Positions 1 to 8,258 of a DNA stretch of 27,482 nt are shown here, in pieces (the stretch's first letter is position 1; every line of letters starts with the position of its first letter). A program made the translations under genes and the position numbers. This stretch comes from JBBQVO01 sp038211505 (GTDB lineage Bacteria; Chloroflexota; Dehalococcoidia; DSTF01; JACRBR01). A model generated the notes under the pieces. It did not search any database. It saw only the letters and a program-made list of their open reading frames with translations, and was not told the DNA's origin. The stretch is taken from NCBI GenBank assembly GCA_038211505.1, contig JBBQVO010000024.1, positions 1 through 27,482 on the forward strand, given 5' to 3'.

Positions 1-2302
1 CATCGATGAGCACCAGCGGCCCGTCGACGGCGAACGTCACGGGCGCGTCATCGAGGGCGGCGGCGGCGAGCCGGAGCCCAGCGGAGGCGACGAAGATGCG
101 TCGGTCGCGCTTTCCTGCCGGGGCAAGATCGACGCGTAGCCGGCGTGACGCAGGATCATACCCCTGATCTGTTATGTCGAGTATGCCCATACCGATATGG
201 GCGTTCGTCGCGACCACCTGCGGCTCATCCCGCGCGGGCCGCAGCGCGACGACTCGCGCAACATGGCCGTCCACCAGTGCGAAATCGAGCGCGCCTTCGA
301 GGATGCCGCGATAGCGCTCCTCCCAGAGCTCGAAGACGTGCCAGCGGCCTGGTGGCAGCGCCAGATGCAGGTCTTCTGCGTCATCGCCGAAGTTGAAGAG
401 ACCGCAGATGCGTACAGCATCAAACTCGCGGTCGAAGGCGAGTTCGTATCGCTGCGCCATGTCGCGTTCGAGCAGATCCATCGGTGTCGCAGACTTTGGC
501 AGCACGGGCAGCAGCATCGAGATGAGGTCGATGCGTTCTGGCGGCACCTTGTCGAGATCATCGCTCGAGAGCATCATGCCGCCGGACAGGCCGATGACGC
601 TCGCGAGGGTCCGGATCTCGCCGAGGGTCAGTTTCGTGCGGTCGGTGCGGACGAGGAGGCAGTCGGGGTCGTTCGCCCAGAGGCGGCCGTGCATCCAGGA
701 GCGAGAGAGGGTGTTGCGGATTGCCGTCTCGGCACTGAGATGGTCATCGGGTGTACGAGGGCGCGGCCGAGGCTGTTGCCGCTCCTCCGTCGTGAGGAAG
801 CGCCAGTATGGCGCGACATCGGGGCCGATGCGGTTGCCCTCGAAGCAGCCGACGGAGGGCGCCATCAGCGCACCACAGCCGAGGATGAAACGATCATCGC
901 CGACGCCCTCGCGCACGGCGGCGAGCGCCTGGCGGTAGGCGCGGATGCGCGGCGACTGCGGGTCGAATCGCCGGCCGGCCATCGCCGCGGCGAAGAGGAA
1001 GTCGATCTTCACGTAGTCGTAGCCCCAACCGTCGCAGACTGAGCGGAACAAATCGGTCAGCCAGGCGCGCGCGTCGGGGTGCGAGCCGTCGAGGCCGAAA
1101 TTGCGGCGCAGCCAGTTGAAGTTCGCCTGCACCGGCTCTCCCGCTTCGTCGCGAATCGCCCAGTCAGGGTGCTCGGCGAACGTCTTCGATGACTCGGACA
1201 GGAGAAACGGCGCGAGCCAGAGGCCGGGCGTGTAGCCGGCGGACTTGATCGCCGACGCGAGCCATTGCATGCCGCGCGGAAACTTTTCGTTGACCGTCAG
1301 CCAGTCGCCGATATCGGCCTGGTAGCCGTCGTCGATCTGGACGGTGTCAATCGGCAGTTCGCGGCGATGCCCTTCGAGGAAGCGCAGGTTGCGAACGACG
1401 TCTTCCTCCGTGACGGTGGTGTAAAAGTAGTACCAGGAGCACCAGCCGGCGGGCGTCTTCGCCGGCACGCGCGCGCCCATCATGCGGCCGAGCGCGTCGC
1501 CGTATCGCTCCAACTGCTCGTTCGGATGCCCAACGACGTCGATCAGGAAGCGCTCCGACCACAGCGTCTCGCCGGGGGCGACGCCGGTCCCGTCCGCGAG
1601 ATTTTTCGCGTCGACGGACTTCGCGGTCGCACTGACGATGACCTGCGAGATGAGATCGCGCGCCGTGATCGCGCCGGCCAGCAGCGATCGGCCGCTCGCG
1701 GGATCGAATAGCACACCGATGTCGTCGGAGGCGAACTGCCCCGGATCCGAATGCGGCGGCGCGGCGGCCAGTTCGGGCGGACGGCTCTGCAAGTCGCGGT
1801 CGGCGCCGCCGAACGACATGGTCGGCGACCACGACTGCCAGCCGTTGCGGTAGATGCGCCAGTCGGCCGCGTTCGACTGCAGTTGCAGGCGGCCGCGACC
1901 TTCGTCGGGCGTCGTGAAGGCGTGCAGCGATGCGATCGGGAGCGGCTCGGCGCGCTGATTCGTTACGCCGACGCGCGTCACACAGTATGGGTGCGCGTCG
2001 TAGAGGATGATCTCGCGCCGCAGCACGACGCCGCGCCGTGGCAACGACGCTGTTAGCGTCAGCCGGCCGCCCTTGCCGAGGACATCTTCATGCGGCTGGA
2101 TGTCGTAGTCGGCGCGCTCGAACGCGAACGGCGCGCCTTCGGCCGGCTGGACGCAGGCGAGCGCGCGCTCCGTAGGTCGGAAGGCGCCGACGAGGGCGAT
2201 CGGCGAGATCGAAGCGTCATCCTGGCGCGACTCGACTCGCAGCCAGGTGTTCTGTAGCCACGGGCCAGTGCGGCCGAGGCCCGACGAGACGGTCTCGGTC
2301 AT
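1..2302 (-). CDS. GH36-type alpha-galactosidase (melibiase-like), 3' end cut by window edge
   Basis: Retaining glycoside hydrolase of clan GH-D, expected to release alpha-linked galactose from oligosaccharides. The frame stays open from the ATG at 2302 to base 1 (767 codons), so the C-terminus lies outside the window. An N-terminal beta-sandwich-like region (about residues 1-280) precedes a TIM-barrel domain starting at W287 (AGWCSWYYFYT), followed by VQIDDGYQ and GLWLAPF. YDYVKIDFLF contains D434, the expected nucleophile, and RIGPDV contains D495, the expected acid/base. These match the KxD and RIGPD motifs of Thermotoga GalA and have the same spacing of about 60 residues. I see no signal peptide, so it is probably cytoplasmic. 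The start shares one base with the stop of the upstream DUF421 gene (TGATG), which suggests translational coupling. Exact substrate is uncertain; the GH36-like fold is well supported. Confidence 0.9.
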   Translation of the reverse strand, partial: MTETVSSGLGRTGPWLQNTWLRVESRQDDASISPIALVGAFRPTERALACVQPAEGAPFAFERADYDIQPHEDVLGKGGRLTLTASLPRRGVVLRREIILYDAHPYCVTRVGVTNQRAEPLPIASLHAFTTPDEGRGRLQLQSNAADWRIYRNGWQSWSPTMSFGGADRDLQSRPPELAAAPPHSDPGQFASDDIGVLFDPASGRSLLAGAITARDLISQVIVSATAKSVDAKNLADGTGVAPGETLWSERFLIDVVGHPNEQLERYGDALGRMMGARVPAKTPAGWCSWYYFYTTVTEEDVVRNLRFLEGHRRELPIDTVQIDDGYQADIGDWLTVNEKFPRGMQWLASAIKSAGYTPGLWLAPFLLSESSKTFAEHPDWAIRDEAGEPVQANFNWLRRNFGLDGSHPDARAWLTDLFRSVCDGWGYDYVKIDFLFAAAMAGRRFDPQSPRIRAYRQALAAVREGVGDDRFILGCGALMAPSVGCFEGNRIGPDVAPYWRFLTTEERQQPRPRPRTPDDHLSAETAIRNTLSRSWMHGRLWANDPDCLLVRTDRTKLTLGEIRTLASVIGLSGGMMLSSDDLDKVPPERIDLISMLLPVLPKSATPMDLLERDMAQRYELAFDREFDAVRICGLFNFGDDAEDLHLALPPGRWHVFELWEERYRGILEGALDFALVDGHVARVVALRPARDEPQVVATNAHIGMGILDITDQGYDPASRRLRVDLAPAGKRDRRIFVASAGLRLAAAALDDAPVTFAVDGPLVLID

Positions 2303-2835
2303 CAGCCGCCCCCGGGCCGCGTCGCGCGAATGCGATGCTTCGTGCGCACGGTCTTTGAATCGCGGGGGACGATGCTAATCGTGCCATCTACCTCGAGCAC
2401 GGCGAGGCGCACATCGCTCGGCGACTCGAAGCCGTGCTCGCGTATCGACTGCAACACGAGATCGTCACTGAGTCCGGCCATGCGGACGTGGCGCTCCAAC
2501 AATTCGCCGTCATTGATGAGCAGGACCGTCTGGCCCTCGATCGTGCGGCGCAGGAAGGGCACGTGATCGGCGAGGGCGGCGACAGTGCGGTTGGCGACGA
2601 GCAGGGTCGCGGCGGCGGTGACGCCGCCGAAGATCGTCACGTCGGAGCCGACCATGGCGTTCTGCACGGCGTTGGCGATCAGGAGAATCAGCACAAGGTC
2701 GAAGGGCGTCATCTGGCCGAGCTGGCGGCTGCCGGTCAGCCGCATGCCGACGACGATCGCGACGTAGACGATGGCTGTACGCAGTGCGATTTGAACAAAG
2801 GGTGCGTGGAACCCGAACACCTCGGACGCGCTCAT
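2302..2835 (-). CDS. DUF421 (YetF-like) membrane protein
   Basis: Predicted 177-residue inner-membrane protein of the DUF421/YetF family, whose biochemical role is unknown. The N-terminal half has about three hydrophobic segments (near residues 14-32, 44-60 and 66-82). It contains the family signature around MRLTGSRQLGQMTPFDLV followed by LLIANAVQNAMVG. The C-terminal half is soluble, with the typical TVLLINDGEL stretch and a small alpha/beta domain ending in SIVPR. I chose the ATG at 2835 rather than an upstream in-frame start at 2949, because the longer form would overlap the preceding GNAT gene and add a charged, non-conserved extension. Ten bases separate it from the GNAT stop. Its own stop overlaps the GH36 start by one base. 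No functional link to the galactosidase is evident. Confidence 0.88.
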   Translation of the reverse strand: MSASEVFGFHAPFVQIALRTAIVYVAIVVGMRLTGSRQLGQMTPFDLVLILLIANAVQNAMVGSDVTIFGGVTAAATLLVANRTVAALADHVPFLRRTIEGQTVLLINDGELLERHVRMAGLSDDLVLQSIREHGFESPSDVRLAVLEVDGTISIVPRDSKTVRTKHRIRATRPGGG

Positions 2836-2845
2836 TGCACGCGCC

Positions 2846-3751
2846 TCAGCGCCAGCCGCCGAACTTGATGAAGGTTCCCTCGCGGGCCTCTCGCATCGCC
2901 GCAATGACGCGCGGGTCGGTCGGGCGCTGATAGTCCTGGCCCGAGCCAACGTGCACGAATCCGAGGCGGCGGTAGAGGCGAATCGCGCCGCTGTTGCGCT
3001 CTTCGGTGCGAAGCGCGACGTGATCGGCGCCCTGCGCGAAGCCCCATTTCACCACGCGCTTCGTCAGCGCCGTACCGATACCGTCGCCGCGGTGGTCGTC
3101 GTCGACGGCGAGGATCGACAGGTACGCTTCGCCTTCGCCGTCGTAGTAGTGGAGTGCGAAGCCGACGGACGCTTTTCCGGCGAGCGCGATGGTGAGTTCG
3201 TTTTTCTGGACGATGCGTCGAAGCGCTGTTGCGCCCATCGGCGAGTCCGGAAATGCTTCGCAGTCGATGCGCGCAATTTCGTCGACGTCATCGATCGTGC
3301 CGGCGCGGAATCGGATGCCGTTGGGGGTTTCGCCCGCGGGCACTCCCGTCGCGCGATCGAGACTGAAGCGGAGCCACGCGGGCTCCGGCATGAAGTCGAG
3401 GCTGCGCAGCACGGGCTCGACAGCCGTCCGCGAGGAGTTGTGCGTGAGGCGAAATCGCACCGTGTCGGCCGAAAGCGATCGGCGCAGGCGCGGCAGTAGC
3501 TGCTCTAACATGCGCGGGAAGTCGTCGCAGAAGGCGCTGTCGCTCTCGAACGAATACGCGAGCGCGGCCGAACCTTCACGAAATGCGGCCAGTACATTGC
3601 CGTTGCGTTCGAGGATGAGCTTGGGATGTTCGCGTTCGAGTTCGGTCATCGCGGGTCGATCCCAGGCGCAGCTCAGTGACTCCCGATTCAAGCGATCGAA
3701 GAGGCTGTTGGTGGTCGGAGCGACGAGACGGCGGAGAGGTTTGACGGGCAT
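2846..3751 (-). CDS. GNAT-family N-acetyltransferase, two-domain
   Basis: Acetyl-CoA-dependent N-acyltransferase of 301 residues, substrate unknown. The C-terminal half (about 150-295) is a complete GNAT domain: IRFRAGTIDDVDEIARID at the start, a beta-strand LSILAVDDDHRGDGIGTAL carrying the acetyl-CoA-binding R/QxxGxG/A motif, and IRLYRRLGFVHVG near the end. The N-terminal half (about 1-140) lacks that motif but has a GNAT-like strand/helix pattern, so it may be a degenerate second GNAT domain. I chose the ATG at 3751, which shares a base with the dapF stop (TGATG); a longer frame to 3823 would run into dapF. Location after dapF suggests co-translation. It is not obviously RimI, and the acceptor cannot be named from sequence. 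Confidence 0.85.
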   Translation of the reverse strand: MPVKPLRRLVAPTTNSLFDRLNRESLSCAWDRPAMTELEREHPKLILERNGNVLAAFREGSAALAYSFESDSAFCDDFPRMLEQLLPRLRRSLSADTVRFRLTHNSSRTAVEPVLRSLDFMPEPAWLRFSLDRATGVPAGETPNGIRFRAGTIDDVDEIARIDCEAFPDSPMGATALRRIVQKNELTIALAGKASVGFALHYYDGEGEAYLSILAVDDDHRGDGIGTALTKRVVKWGFAQGADHVALRTEERNSGAIRLYRRLGFVHVGSGQDYQRPTDPRVIAAMREAREGTFIKFGGWR

Positions 3752-4590
3752 CAGTTCGGCCACGTTCCGCGGAACACTTCTTCGACTGGGCCGGTGAGCA
3801 TGACATCGCCCTCGCCCGGCCACTCGAGGCTGAGCACGCCGCCGGGCACCCGTAGTTCGATCGCGTCGTCGACCAGTCCCAGCAGCCGCGCCGCCACCAT
3901 CGTCGCGGAGGCGCCAGAGCCGCAGGAGAGCGTCTCGCCGACGCCGCGCTCCCAGACGCGCATATCGACGTGAGAACGATCGAGAACGCGGACGACCTCG
4001 AAGTTCGTGCGATTGGGGAAGAGCGGATGATGCTCCATCATCGTGCCGATGCGGTGGAGGTCGTACGCCTCGACCGCGGCATGCTGGAAGTGGATCGCGT
4101 GCGGGTTTCCCATCGAGACCGCCGTGATCGTGATCGCTTCGCCACCCAAGTCGATCGGGAGATTTGTGATTGGTGGCGGGGCTTCGACGGCGATCGGAAT
4201 CTCGCGCGGATCGAGATGCGGCGGCCCCATGCTTTCGCGGACGGACGTCACGCGGCCGTCCTTTGCGGTCACGCGCACGCGGAGGACGCCGGCGCCGGTG
4301 TCGACATCGAATTCATCGTCGGACGGCGTCACGAGGCCGCCGTCGACGGCGAACTTCACGAGACAGCGCATGCCGTTGCCTGACATCTCGGCCTCGGATC
4401 CGTCGGCGTTGAAGATGCGCATGCGGACGGCAGCGCGCGAAGAAGGCGCGGCGAGGATCATGCCGTCGCCGCCGACGCCGAAGTGGCGGTCGCAGATGGC
4501 GGTGGCGAGCGCTGACCAGTCGCGATCGAGCGATCGCGCGTCGATGACCACGAAGTCGTTGCCGGTGCCGTGCAGCTTGGTGAAGTTCAT
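3751..4590 (-). CDS. dapF: Diaminopimelate epimerase
   Basis: Cytoplasmic PLP-independent epimerase interconverting LL- and meso-diaminopimelate for lysine and peptidoglycan synthesis. The 279-residue length is normal for the family. It begins with the classic MNFTKLHGTGNDF. Both catalytic cysteines are visible: C76 in SGNGMRCLVKF and C223 in GETLSCGSGASA; GNPHAIHF is also typical. I chose the ATG at 4590 because it gives the canonical N-terminus. The frame is open further upstream (to 4782), but that part is not conserved and would cover an intergenic palindrome. No strong Shine-Dalgarno sequence is visible. The gene lies 188 bp downstream of miaA and overlaps the GNAT start by one base. Presence of dapF implies DAP-type lysine/cell-wall synthesis. 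Confidence 0.97.
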   Translation of the reverse strand: MNFTKLHGTGNDFVVIDARSLDRDWSALATAICDRHFGVGGDGMILAAPSSRAAVRMRIFNADGSEAEMSGNGMRCLVKFAVDGGLVTPSDDEFDVDTGAGVLRVRVTAKDGRVTSVRESMGPPHLDPREIPIAVEAPPPITNLPIDLGGEAITITAVSMGNPHAIHFQHAAVEAYDLHRIGTMMEHHPLFPNRTNFEVVRVLDRSHVDMRVWERGVGETLSCGSGASATMVAARLLGLVDDAIELRVPGGVLSLEWPGEGDVMLTGPVEEVFRGTWPN

Positions 4591-4723
4591 CTGCCCGCAG
4601 GATACAGCTTCACCTGCGGCATCGGGAAGTCGTGCGGCATAGAGACGGCTATAAGCAGAGTGCTGGACACTTCGAACGGGGCCGACGGACGTATGTTGAA
4701 CCGAGCGATAGTAGATGATTTCC

Positions 4724-4745
4724 GCGCGGGCTGAAACGCCCGCGC
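4724..4745. repeat. Intergenic palindromic repeat, copy 1
   Basis: Perfect 8-bp inverted repeat: GCGCGGGC at 4724-4731 and GCCCGCGC at 4738-4745, around a TGAAAC loop. It sits in the 188-bp gap between miaA and dapF. The same element with small changes recurs at 8616-8637 and 8885-8906. Copies 1 and 2 also share the downstream CAGGTG. It looks like a REP-type dispersed palindrome rather than a rho-independent terminator, since no T-run follows on either strand. It could still affect mRNA between miaA and dapF. Confidence 0.8.
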
Positions 4746-4778
4746 TACCAGGTGGGTTTGTCAGCACCGTGCTAACCC

Positions 4779-5705
4779 TCACAGACTCGCCACCGCCATC
4801 AATCGCGCCGCGGTGTCAGCGGCTGATGCGTCGATCCATGCGATGCGGGGGTCGTCGTCGCGGAACCATGTGTGCTGCATACGGGCGAGGCGATGGGTCT
4901 CGGTCTTGATGCGCGCGACGGCCGCGTCGAGCGGTAGTTCGTCGGCGAGGTGGGCGCAGATCTGGGCGTAGCCGATGCTTCGCAGCGGTGGCAGATCGCA
5001 GGTGTAGCCGTCGGCGTTCAGGCGGCGGACTTCGTCGACGAAGCCGCTCGCCATCATCGCATCGACGCGGGCATCGGCGCGCGCGTACAGCGTGTCGCGA
5101 TCGACGCGGAGGCCGATGGTGCGGCCGGCGAACGGCGGCGGATGTTTTACTTGCCACTCGCTGAATGGGCGGCTAGTCGCTTGCGTCACTTCGATCGCAC
5201 GGATCACGCGGCGGATGTTGCGGGGGTCAATGCTGTTCGCGCTCGCGGGATCGATCGCGCGCAGCTGCGCTATCAGCTCTTCGACGCCGGCGCGCTCGGC
5301 AAGCGCCGCAAGACGCGCGCGCAGCTCCGGGTCGGGCGGAACGCGCGGGACCTGCCAGCCTTCAATCAGCGCCCAGACGTATTGCCCCGTGCCGCCGACG
5401 AGGATCGGCTGTCGACCGCGCGACCAGACGTCATCGAGCGCCGCGTGCGCGAGATCGAGGTATGTCGCGAGCGTCATCGGCTCGTCGGGGTCGGCGATGT
5501 CGATCAGCCAGTGGCGGGCGGTGGCTTGCTCGGCGTGCGTTGGCTTCGCGGTGCCGATGTCCATGCCACGGTAGACCTGGCGAGAGTCCGCGTTGATGAT
5601 CTCGCCGTCGAGCGCGTGCGCGAGTTCGACGGCGGCCGCGGATTTACGGGTCGCCGTCGCGCCGACAATTCCGATCAGGCGCCGCTGGTTGTTGCCGGCG
5701 GGCAT
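4779..5705 (-). CDS. miaA: tRNA dimethylallyltransferase
   Basis: Transfers a dimethylallyl group to N6 of A37 in tRNAs reading UNN codons. The protein has 308 residues, as expected. Family motifs in order: P-loop region GATATRKS (15-22), INADSRQVYRGMDIGTAKP, ILVGGTGQYV, NIRRVIRAIEV, LPPLRSIGY and a C-terminal MQHTWFR. The P-loop is odd: the glycine before the lysine is arginine (R20, codon CGT at 5648-5646), whereas GxxxxGK[S/T] is nearly universal. A single G-to-C change would account for it. Everything else looks intact, so this could be a real variant, an inactivating mutation or a sequence error. The ATG overlaps the tpiA stop by one base. This is the last gene before the 188-bp gap in the left block. 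Confidence 0.95.
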   Translation of the reverse strand: MPAGNNQRRLIGIVGATATRKSAAAVELAHALDGEIINADSRQVYRGMDIGTAKPTHAEQATARHWLIDIADPDEPMTLATYLDLAHAALDDVWSRGRQPILVGGTGQYVWALIEGWQVPRVPPDPELRARLAALAERAGVEELIAQLRAIDPASANSIDPRNIRRVIRAIEVTQATSRPFSEWQVKHPPPFAGRTIGLRVDRDTLYARADARVDAMMASGFVDEVRRLNADGYTCDLPPLRSIGYAQICAHLADELPLDAAVARIKTETHRLARMQHTWFRDDDPRIAWIDASAADTAARLMAVASL

Positions 5706-6454
5706 CAGGCGGCGGCGCCGTCGATGATGCCAGCGAACGTCTCGGCCTTGAGCGACGCGCCGCCGATCAGTCCGCCGTCGACGTCCGGCTGCGCCATGAA
5801 TTCGCGGATATTATCCGGCGTGACGGAACCGCCGTAGAGGATGCGGACGGCATCGGCGACATCGCCGGCGATCTCCCGCAGTGTGTTTCGCATCAGGCTG
5901 ATCGCTTCTTGCGCGATCGCGCCGTCGGCAGCGAGCCCTGTTCCGATCGCCCATACGGGTTCATAGGCAGCGATGAAGTCGGAATCGATTGTGACGCCGG
6001 CGAGGCCGTCGCGCGTCTGCCGGACAAGCACGCCGGCTGTCTCGCCTGCCTGACGCTCGGCGAATGTTTCGCCGACGCACATGATCGGCTTGACACCGTG
6101 GGCGAGCGCCGATTTGACACGCGCGCTCACGGTCTCGTCGGTCTCGAAGCAGAATTGGCGGCGCTCGCTGTGGCCGACGATCACGTACTCGGCGAGTTCG
6201 GCGATCTGGGCGATGCTCACCTCGCCGGTAAACGCACCCTTCTCTTCCCAGTACGCATTCTGCGCCCCGACCTTGATCGTGGAGCCCACGAGGAGGTCGC
6301 GGATCTCGCTCAGGTAGACGAACGGCGGGCAGACGATCTTCTCGACGCCGGACACGGCGTCGCTTCGCGATCGGACGGCGCGGGCGAGCTCGATGGCGTC
6401 GTCGTGCAGGGTGTTCATCTTCCAGTTGCCGGCGACGATCGGTATCCGTGACAT
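5705..6454 (-). CDS. tpiA: Triosephosphate isomerase
   Basis: Glycolytic and gluconeogenic enzyme interconverting dihydroxyacetone phosphate and glyceraldehyde 3-phosphate. The 249-residue TIM barrel is full length. Catalytic residues are all visible: K12 in GNWKMN, H95 in VGHSERR and E165 in AYEPVWAIGTG. The phosphate-binding ILYGGSV is also present near the C-terminus. The ATG at 6454 follows the stop codon of the phosphoglycerate mutase with no gap. The stop overlaps the miaA start (TGATG). The tight packing suggests one transcript that joins two glycolytic enzymes to tRNA modification. Confidence 0.98.
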   Translation of the reverse strand: MSRIPIVAGNWKMNTLHDDAIELARAVRSRSDAVSGVEKIVCPPFVYLSEIRDLLVGSTIKVGAQNAYWEEKGAFTGEVSIAQIAELAEYVIVGHSERRQFCFETDETVSARVKSALAHGVKPIMCVGETFAERQAGETAGVLVRQTRDGLAGVTIDSDFIAAYEPVWAIGTGLAADGAIAQEAISLMRNTLREIAGDVADAVRILYGGSVTPDNIREFMAQPDVDGGLIGGASLKAETFAGIIDGAAA

Positions 6455-7657
6455 CTACGCTCCGTACTTTGTGAGGCGGCCAGCGTTCGCCATCGCAATC
6501 GACAGCACTTCTTTGGCGGGGAAGGTGCCGAGGCCGCCGTGCGCGCAGGCCTTCTCGTTGAAGCCCTCGCTGGTGTCCGCCGGCGCGAATTGTTTCGCGT
6601 GCAACAAGAACGGCACGGGATGCCATGAGTGGCCGGCGATCACGGCCGGCGTAGAATGATCGCCGGCGACCATGAAGACGTCGGCCTGCATCTGGTGCAG
6701 CGCGTCGATGTATGTGTCGATCTCTTCGAGCGCGGCGATCTTCGCTTGAAAGTCGCCATCTTCGCCCGCCGCGTCGGCGCGCTTGAAGTGGACGAAGAGG
6801 AAGTCGTAGTCGTTCCAGTGCTGCTTCAGCGTCGCCATCTCATCGGCGAACGTGCCGCCTGTCTTGAGGACGTCCATAGCGACGAGCTTGGCGAGTCCGC
6901 GGTACATCGGGTAGGCGGCGATCGCCGCGGCGCGGAACTTGCACGTCTCGACGATTGATGGCATCGGCGGGTGCTTGGCGATGCCGCGCAGCGTGAGCAT
7001 GTTGGCGGGCGATTCATCGCGCAGCACGCGCGCGGCTTCCGTCACCCACTGATTGAGCAGCTTCGCGGTTGCGTCCGCCTCGGGCGCGAGCGCGCGCACC
7101 GGCAGCGGCTGCTGTCCTTCGCGCTGGGGATCGGTCTCGGTGACGCGATCGGATAGGCCTTCGCCGCGCAGCACGAGCAGGAATCGATGGTCGCGCACCG
7201 GCTCGACGAAGACCTGCACGCCGGGTAGCGTGATTTGCGAGAGCTTCTCGCAGAGTGGCGCGCTGCGCTCCGTGGGGATGCGGCCGGCCCGGCGGTCGGT
7301 GATGCGGCCGTCGGCGTCGACGGTGCAGAAGTTCCCGCGCGCGGCGACGTCGGTCGATTGCAGATCGAAGTCGATGCCGAGCGCTTCGAGCACGCCGCGG
7401 CCGACGTTGTAGTGCTCGGGGTCGTAGCCGAACAGCGCGAGATGCCCCGGACCGCTGCCGGGCGTGACGCCGTAGCCGACGGGCATCGTCAGCCCGCACA
7501 GACTCTCCTGGGCCAAACGATCGAGCTGCGGGATGTTCGCCTGCTCGAGCTCGGAGCGGCCGCTAGCGTTCGGGAGGCCGCCGAGGCCGTCGACGACGAG
7601 CAGCAGGATCTTCGTATCGTTGGGGATGGAGAGTTCGCGGAGGAGTTCCAGATTCAC
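6455..7657 (-). CDS. apgM: 2,3-bisphosphoglycerate-independent phosphoglycerate mutase, archaeal (ApgM) type
   Basis: Interconverts 2- and 3-phosphoglycerate in glycolysis, using an alkaline-phosphatase-superfamily fold distinct from the standard bacterial GpmI and GpmA. It has 400 residues, the usual size for ApgM. Visible motifs are LLLVVDGLGGLP (first metal ligand aspartate), TPGSGPGHLALFGYDP (expected nucleophile region), NVGRGVLEALG, and the C-terminal metal sites FLFVHFKRADAAGEDGD and FMVAGDHSTPAVIAGHSWHPVP. Translation probably starts at the GTG at 7657, since a stop lies just upstream and the first ATG is far inside. No strong Shine-Dalgarno site is visible. It abuts tpiA directly and is the first gene of the left block. 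The divergent gap to the GNAT gene at 7783 is 125 bp. Confidence 0.95.
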   Translation of the reverse strand: MNLELLRELSIPNDTKILLLVVDGLGGLPNASGRSELEQANIPQLDRLAQESLCGLTMPVGYGVTPGSGPGHLALFGYDPEHYNVGRGVLEALGIDFDLQSTDVAARGNFCTVDADGRITDRRAGRIPTERSAPLCEKLSQITLPGVQVFVEPVRDHRFLLVLRGEGLSDRVTETDPQREGQQPLPVRALAPEADATAKLLNQWVTEAARVLRDESPANMLTLRGIAKHPPMPSIVETCKFRAAAIAAYPMYRGLAKLVAMDVLKTGGTFADEMATLKQHWNDYDFLFVHFKRADAAGEDGDFQAKIAALEEIDTYIDALHQMQADVFMVAGDHSTPAVIAGHSWHPVPFLLHAKQFAPADTSEGFNEKACAHGGLGTFPAKEVLSIAMANAGRLTKYGA

Positions 7658-7782
7658 GGGCCGCAGTCTATCACGGGTTCACGCGCGGGCGTAGGCGCCG
7701 GCGGACGCGGTGTTGACCTGGGTGCCGCAGATCGTGGCACGTACAATGCGAGTCACCGAGATACCATGCGTAGGATCATTTC

Positions 7783-8247
7783 ATGCCCGCTGACACCTCC
7801 GCCGTCGGATTTCGTCGCGCCCGGGCTGAGGATGTGCCGCGATTCATCGAGCTGATCGCCGGCGCGTCGATGCCGCCGCTGTTCGTCGAGGACCACATCG
7901 GCGGGTTCGTGGCGGCGGAGCGCGACGGGGCGATCATCGGCTGCGGCGGCGTCGAGATATACGACGACTGCGCCGTGATTCGTAGCGTCGTCGTCGATGA
8001 ATCGGCGCGAGGTCTCGGGCTCGGGCGTCAGCTTGTCGATTTGTTGATTGCCGATGCGCGCACGGCCGTGACGACTGATCTGTACCTGTTCACGGGCGAT
8101 GCATGGGCGTTCTGGAAGGGGCTGGGGTTCGTCGACGTGACGTTCGACGAATGGAAGGCAGCGCCGCGCATGTGCTGGCAGTACCAGTTCCTGTCGCAGA
8201 ACACCGACGTCGACTGGGACGTGCATACGATGTGGCGCGCGACCTAA
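7783..8247 (+). CDS. GNAT-family N-acetyltransferase (ArsN2-like)
   Basis: Single-domain acetyltransferase of 154 residues. It starts with VGFRRARAEDVPRFIELI and has EDHIGGFVAAERDGAIIGCGGVEIYDD, the acetyl-CoA motif VVVDESARGLGLGRQLVDLL, then TDLYLFTGDAWAFWKGLGFVDV. The spacing and the motif order resemble proteins annotated as ArsN2-type or amino-acid N-acetyltransferases, but no arsenic genes are present, so the substrate stays open. The C-terminus (about 125-154) extends beyond the core with a Trp-rich tail. The ATG at 7783 is preceded by an AGGA at a plausible distance. The UPF0235 gene starts 11 bp after its stop, so the two are probably cotranscribed. Confidence 0.85.
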   Translation: MPADTSAVGFRRARAEDVPRFIELIAGASMPPLFVEDHIGGFVAAERDGAIIGCGGVEIYDDCAVIRSVVVDESARGLGLGRQLVDLLIADARTAVTTDLYLFTGDAWAFWKGLGFVDVTFDEWKAAPRMCWQYQFLSQNTDVDWDVHTMWRAT

Positions 8248-8258
8248 CGGTGGCGCGT

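Noticed and set aside
7713..7747. Possible sigma70 promoter TTGACC ... TACAAT upstream of the GNAT gene at 7783
   Set aside because: The spacer is 23 bases, too long for a standard promoter, and no better -35 lies 16-18 bases upstream of TACAAT.
7783..8247. Arsenic-resistance acetyltransferase as part of an ars operon
   Set aside because: Similarity to ArsN2-like proteins is only general, and no arsenate reductase, ArsR or efflux gene is nearby.
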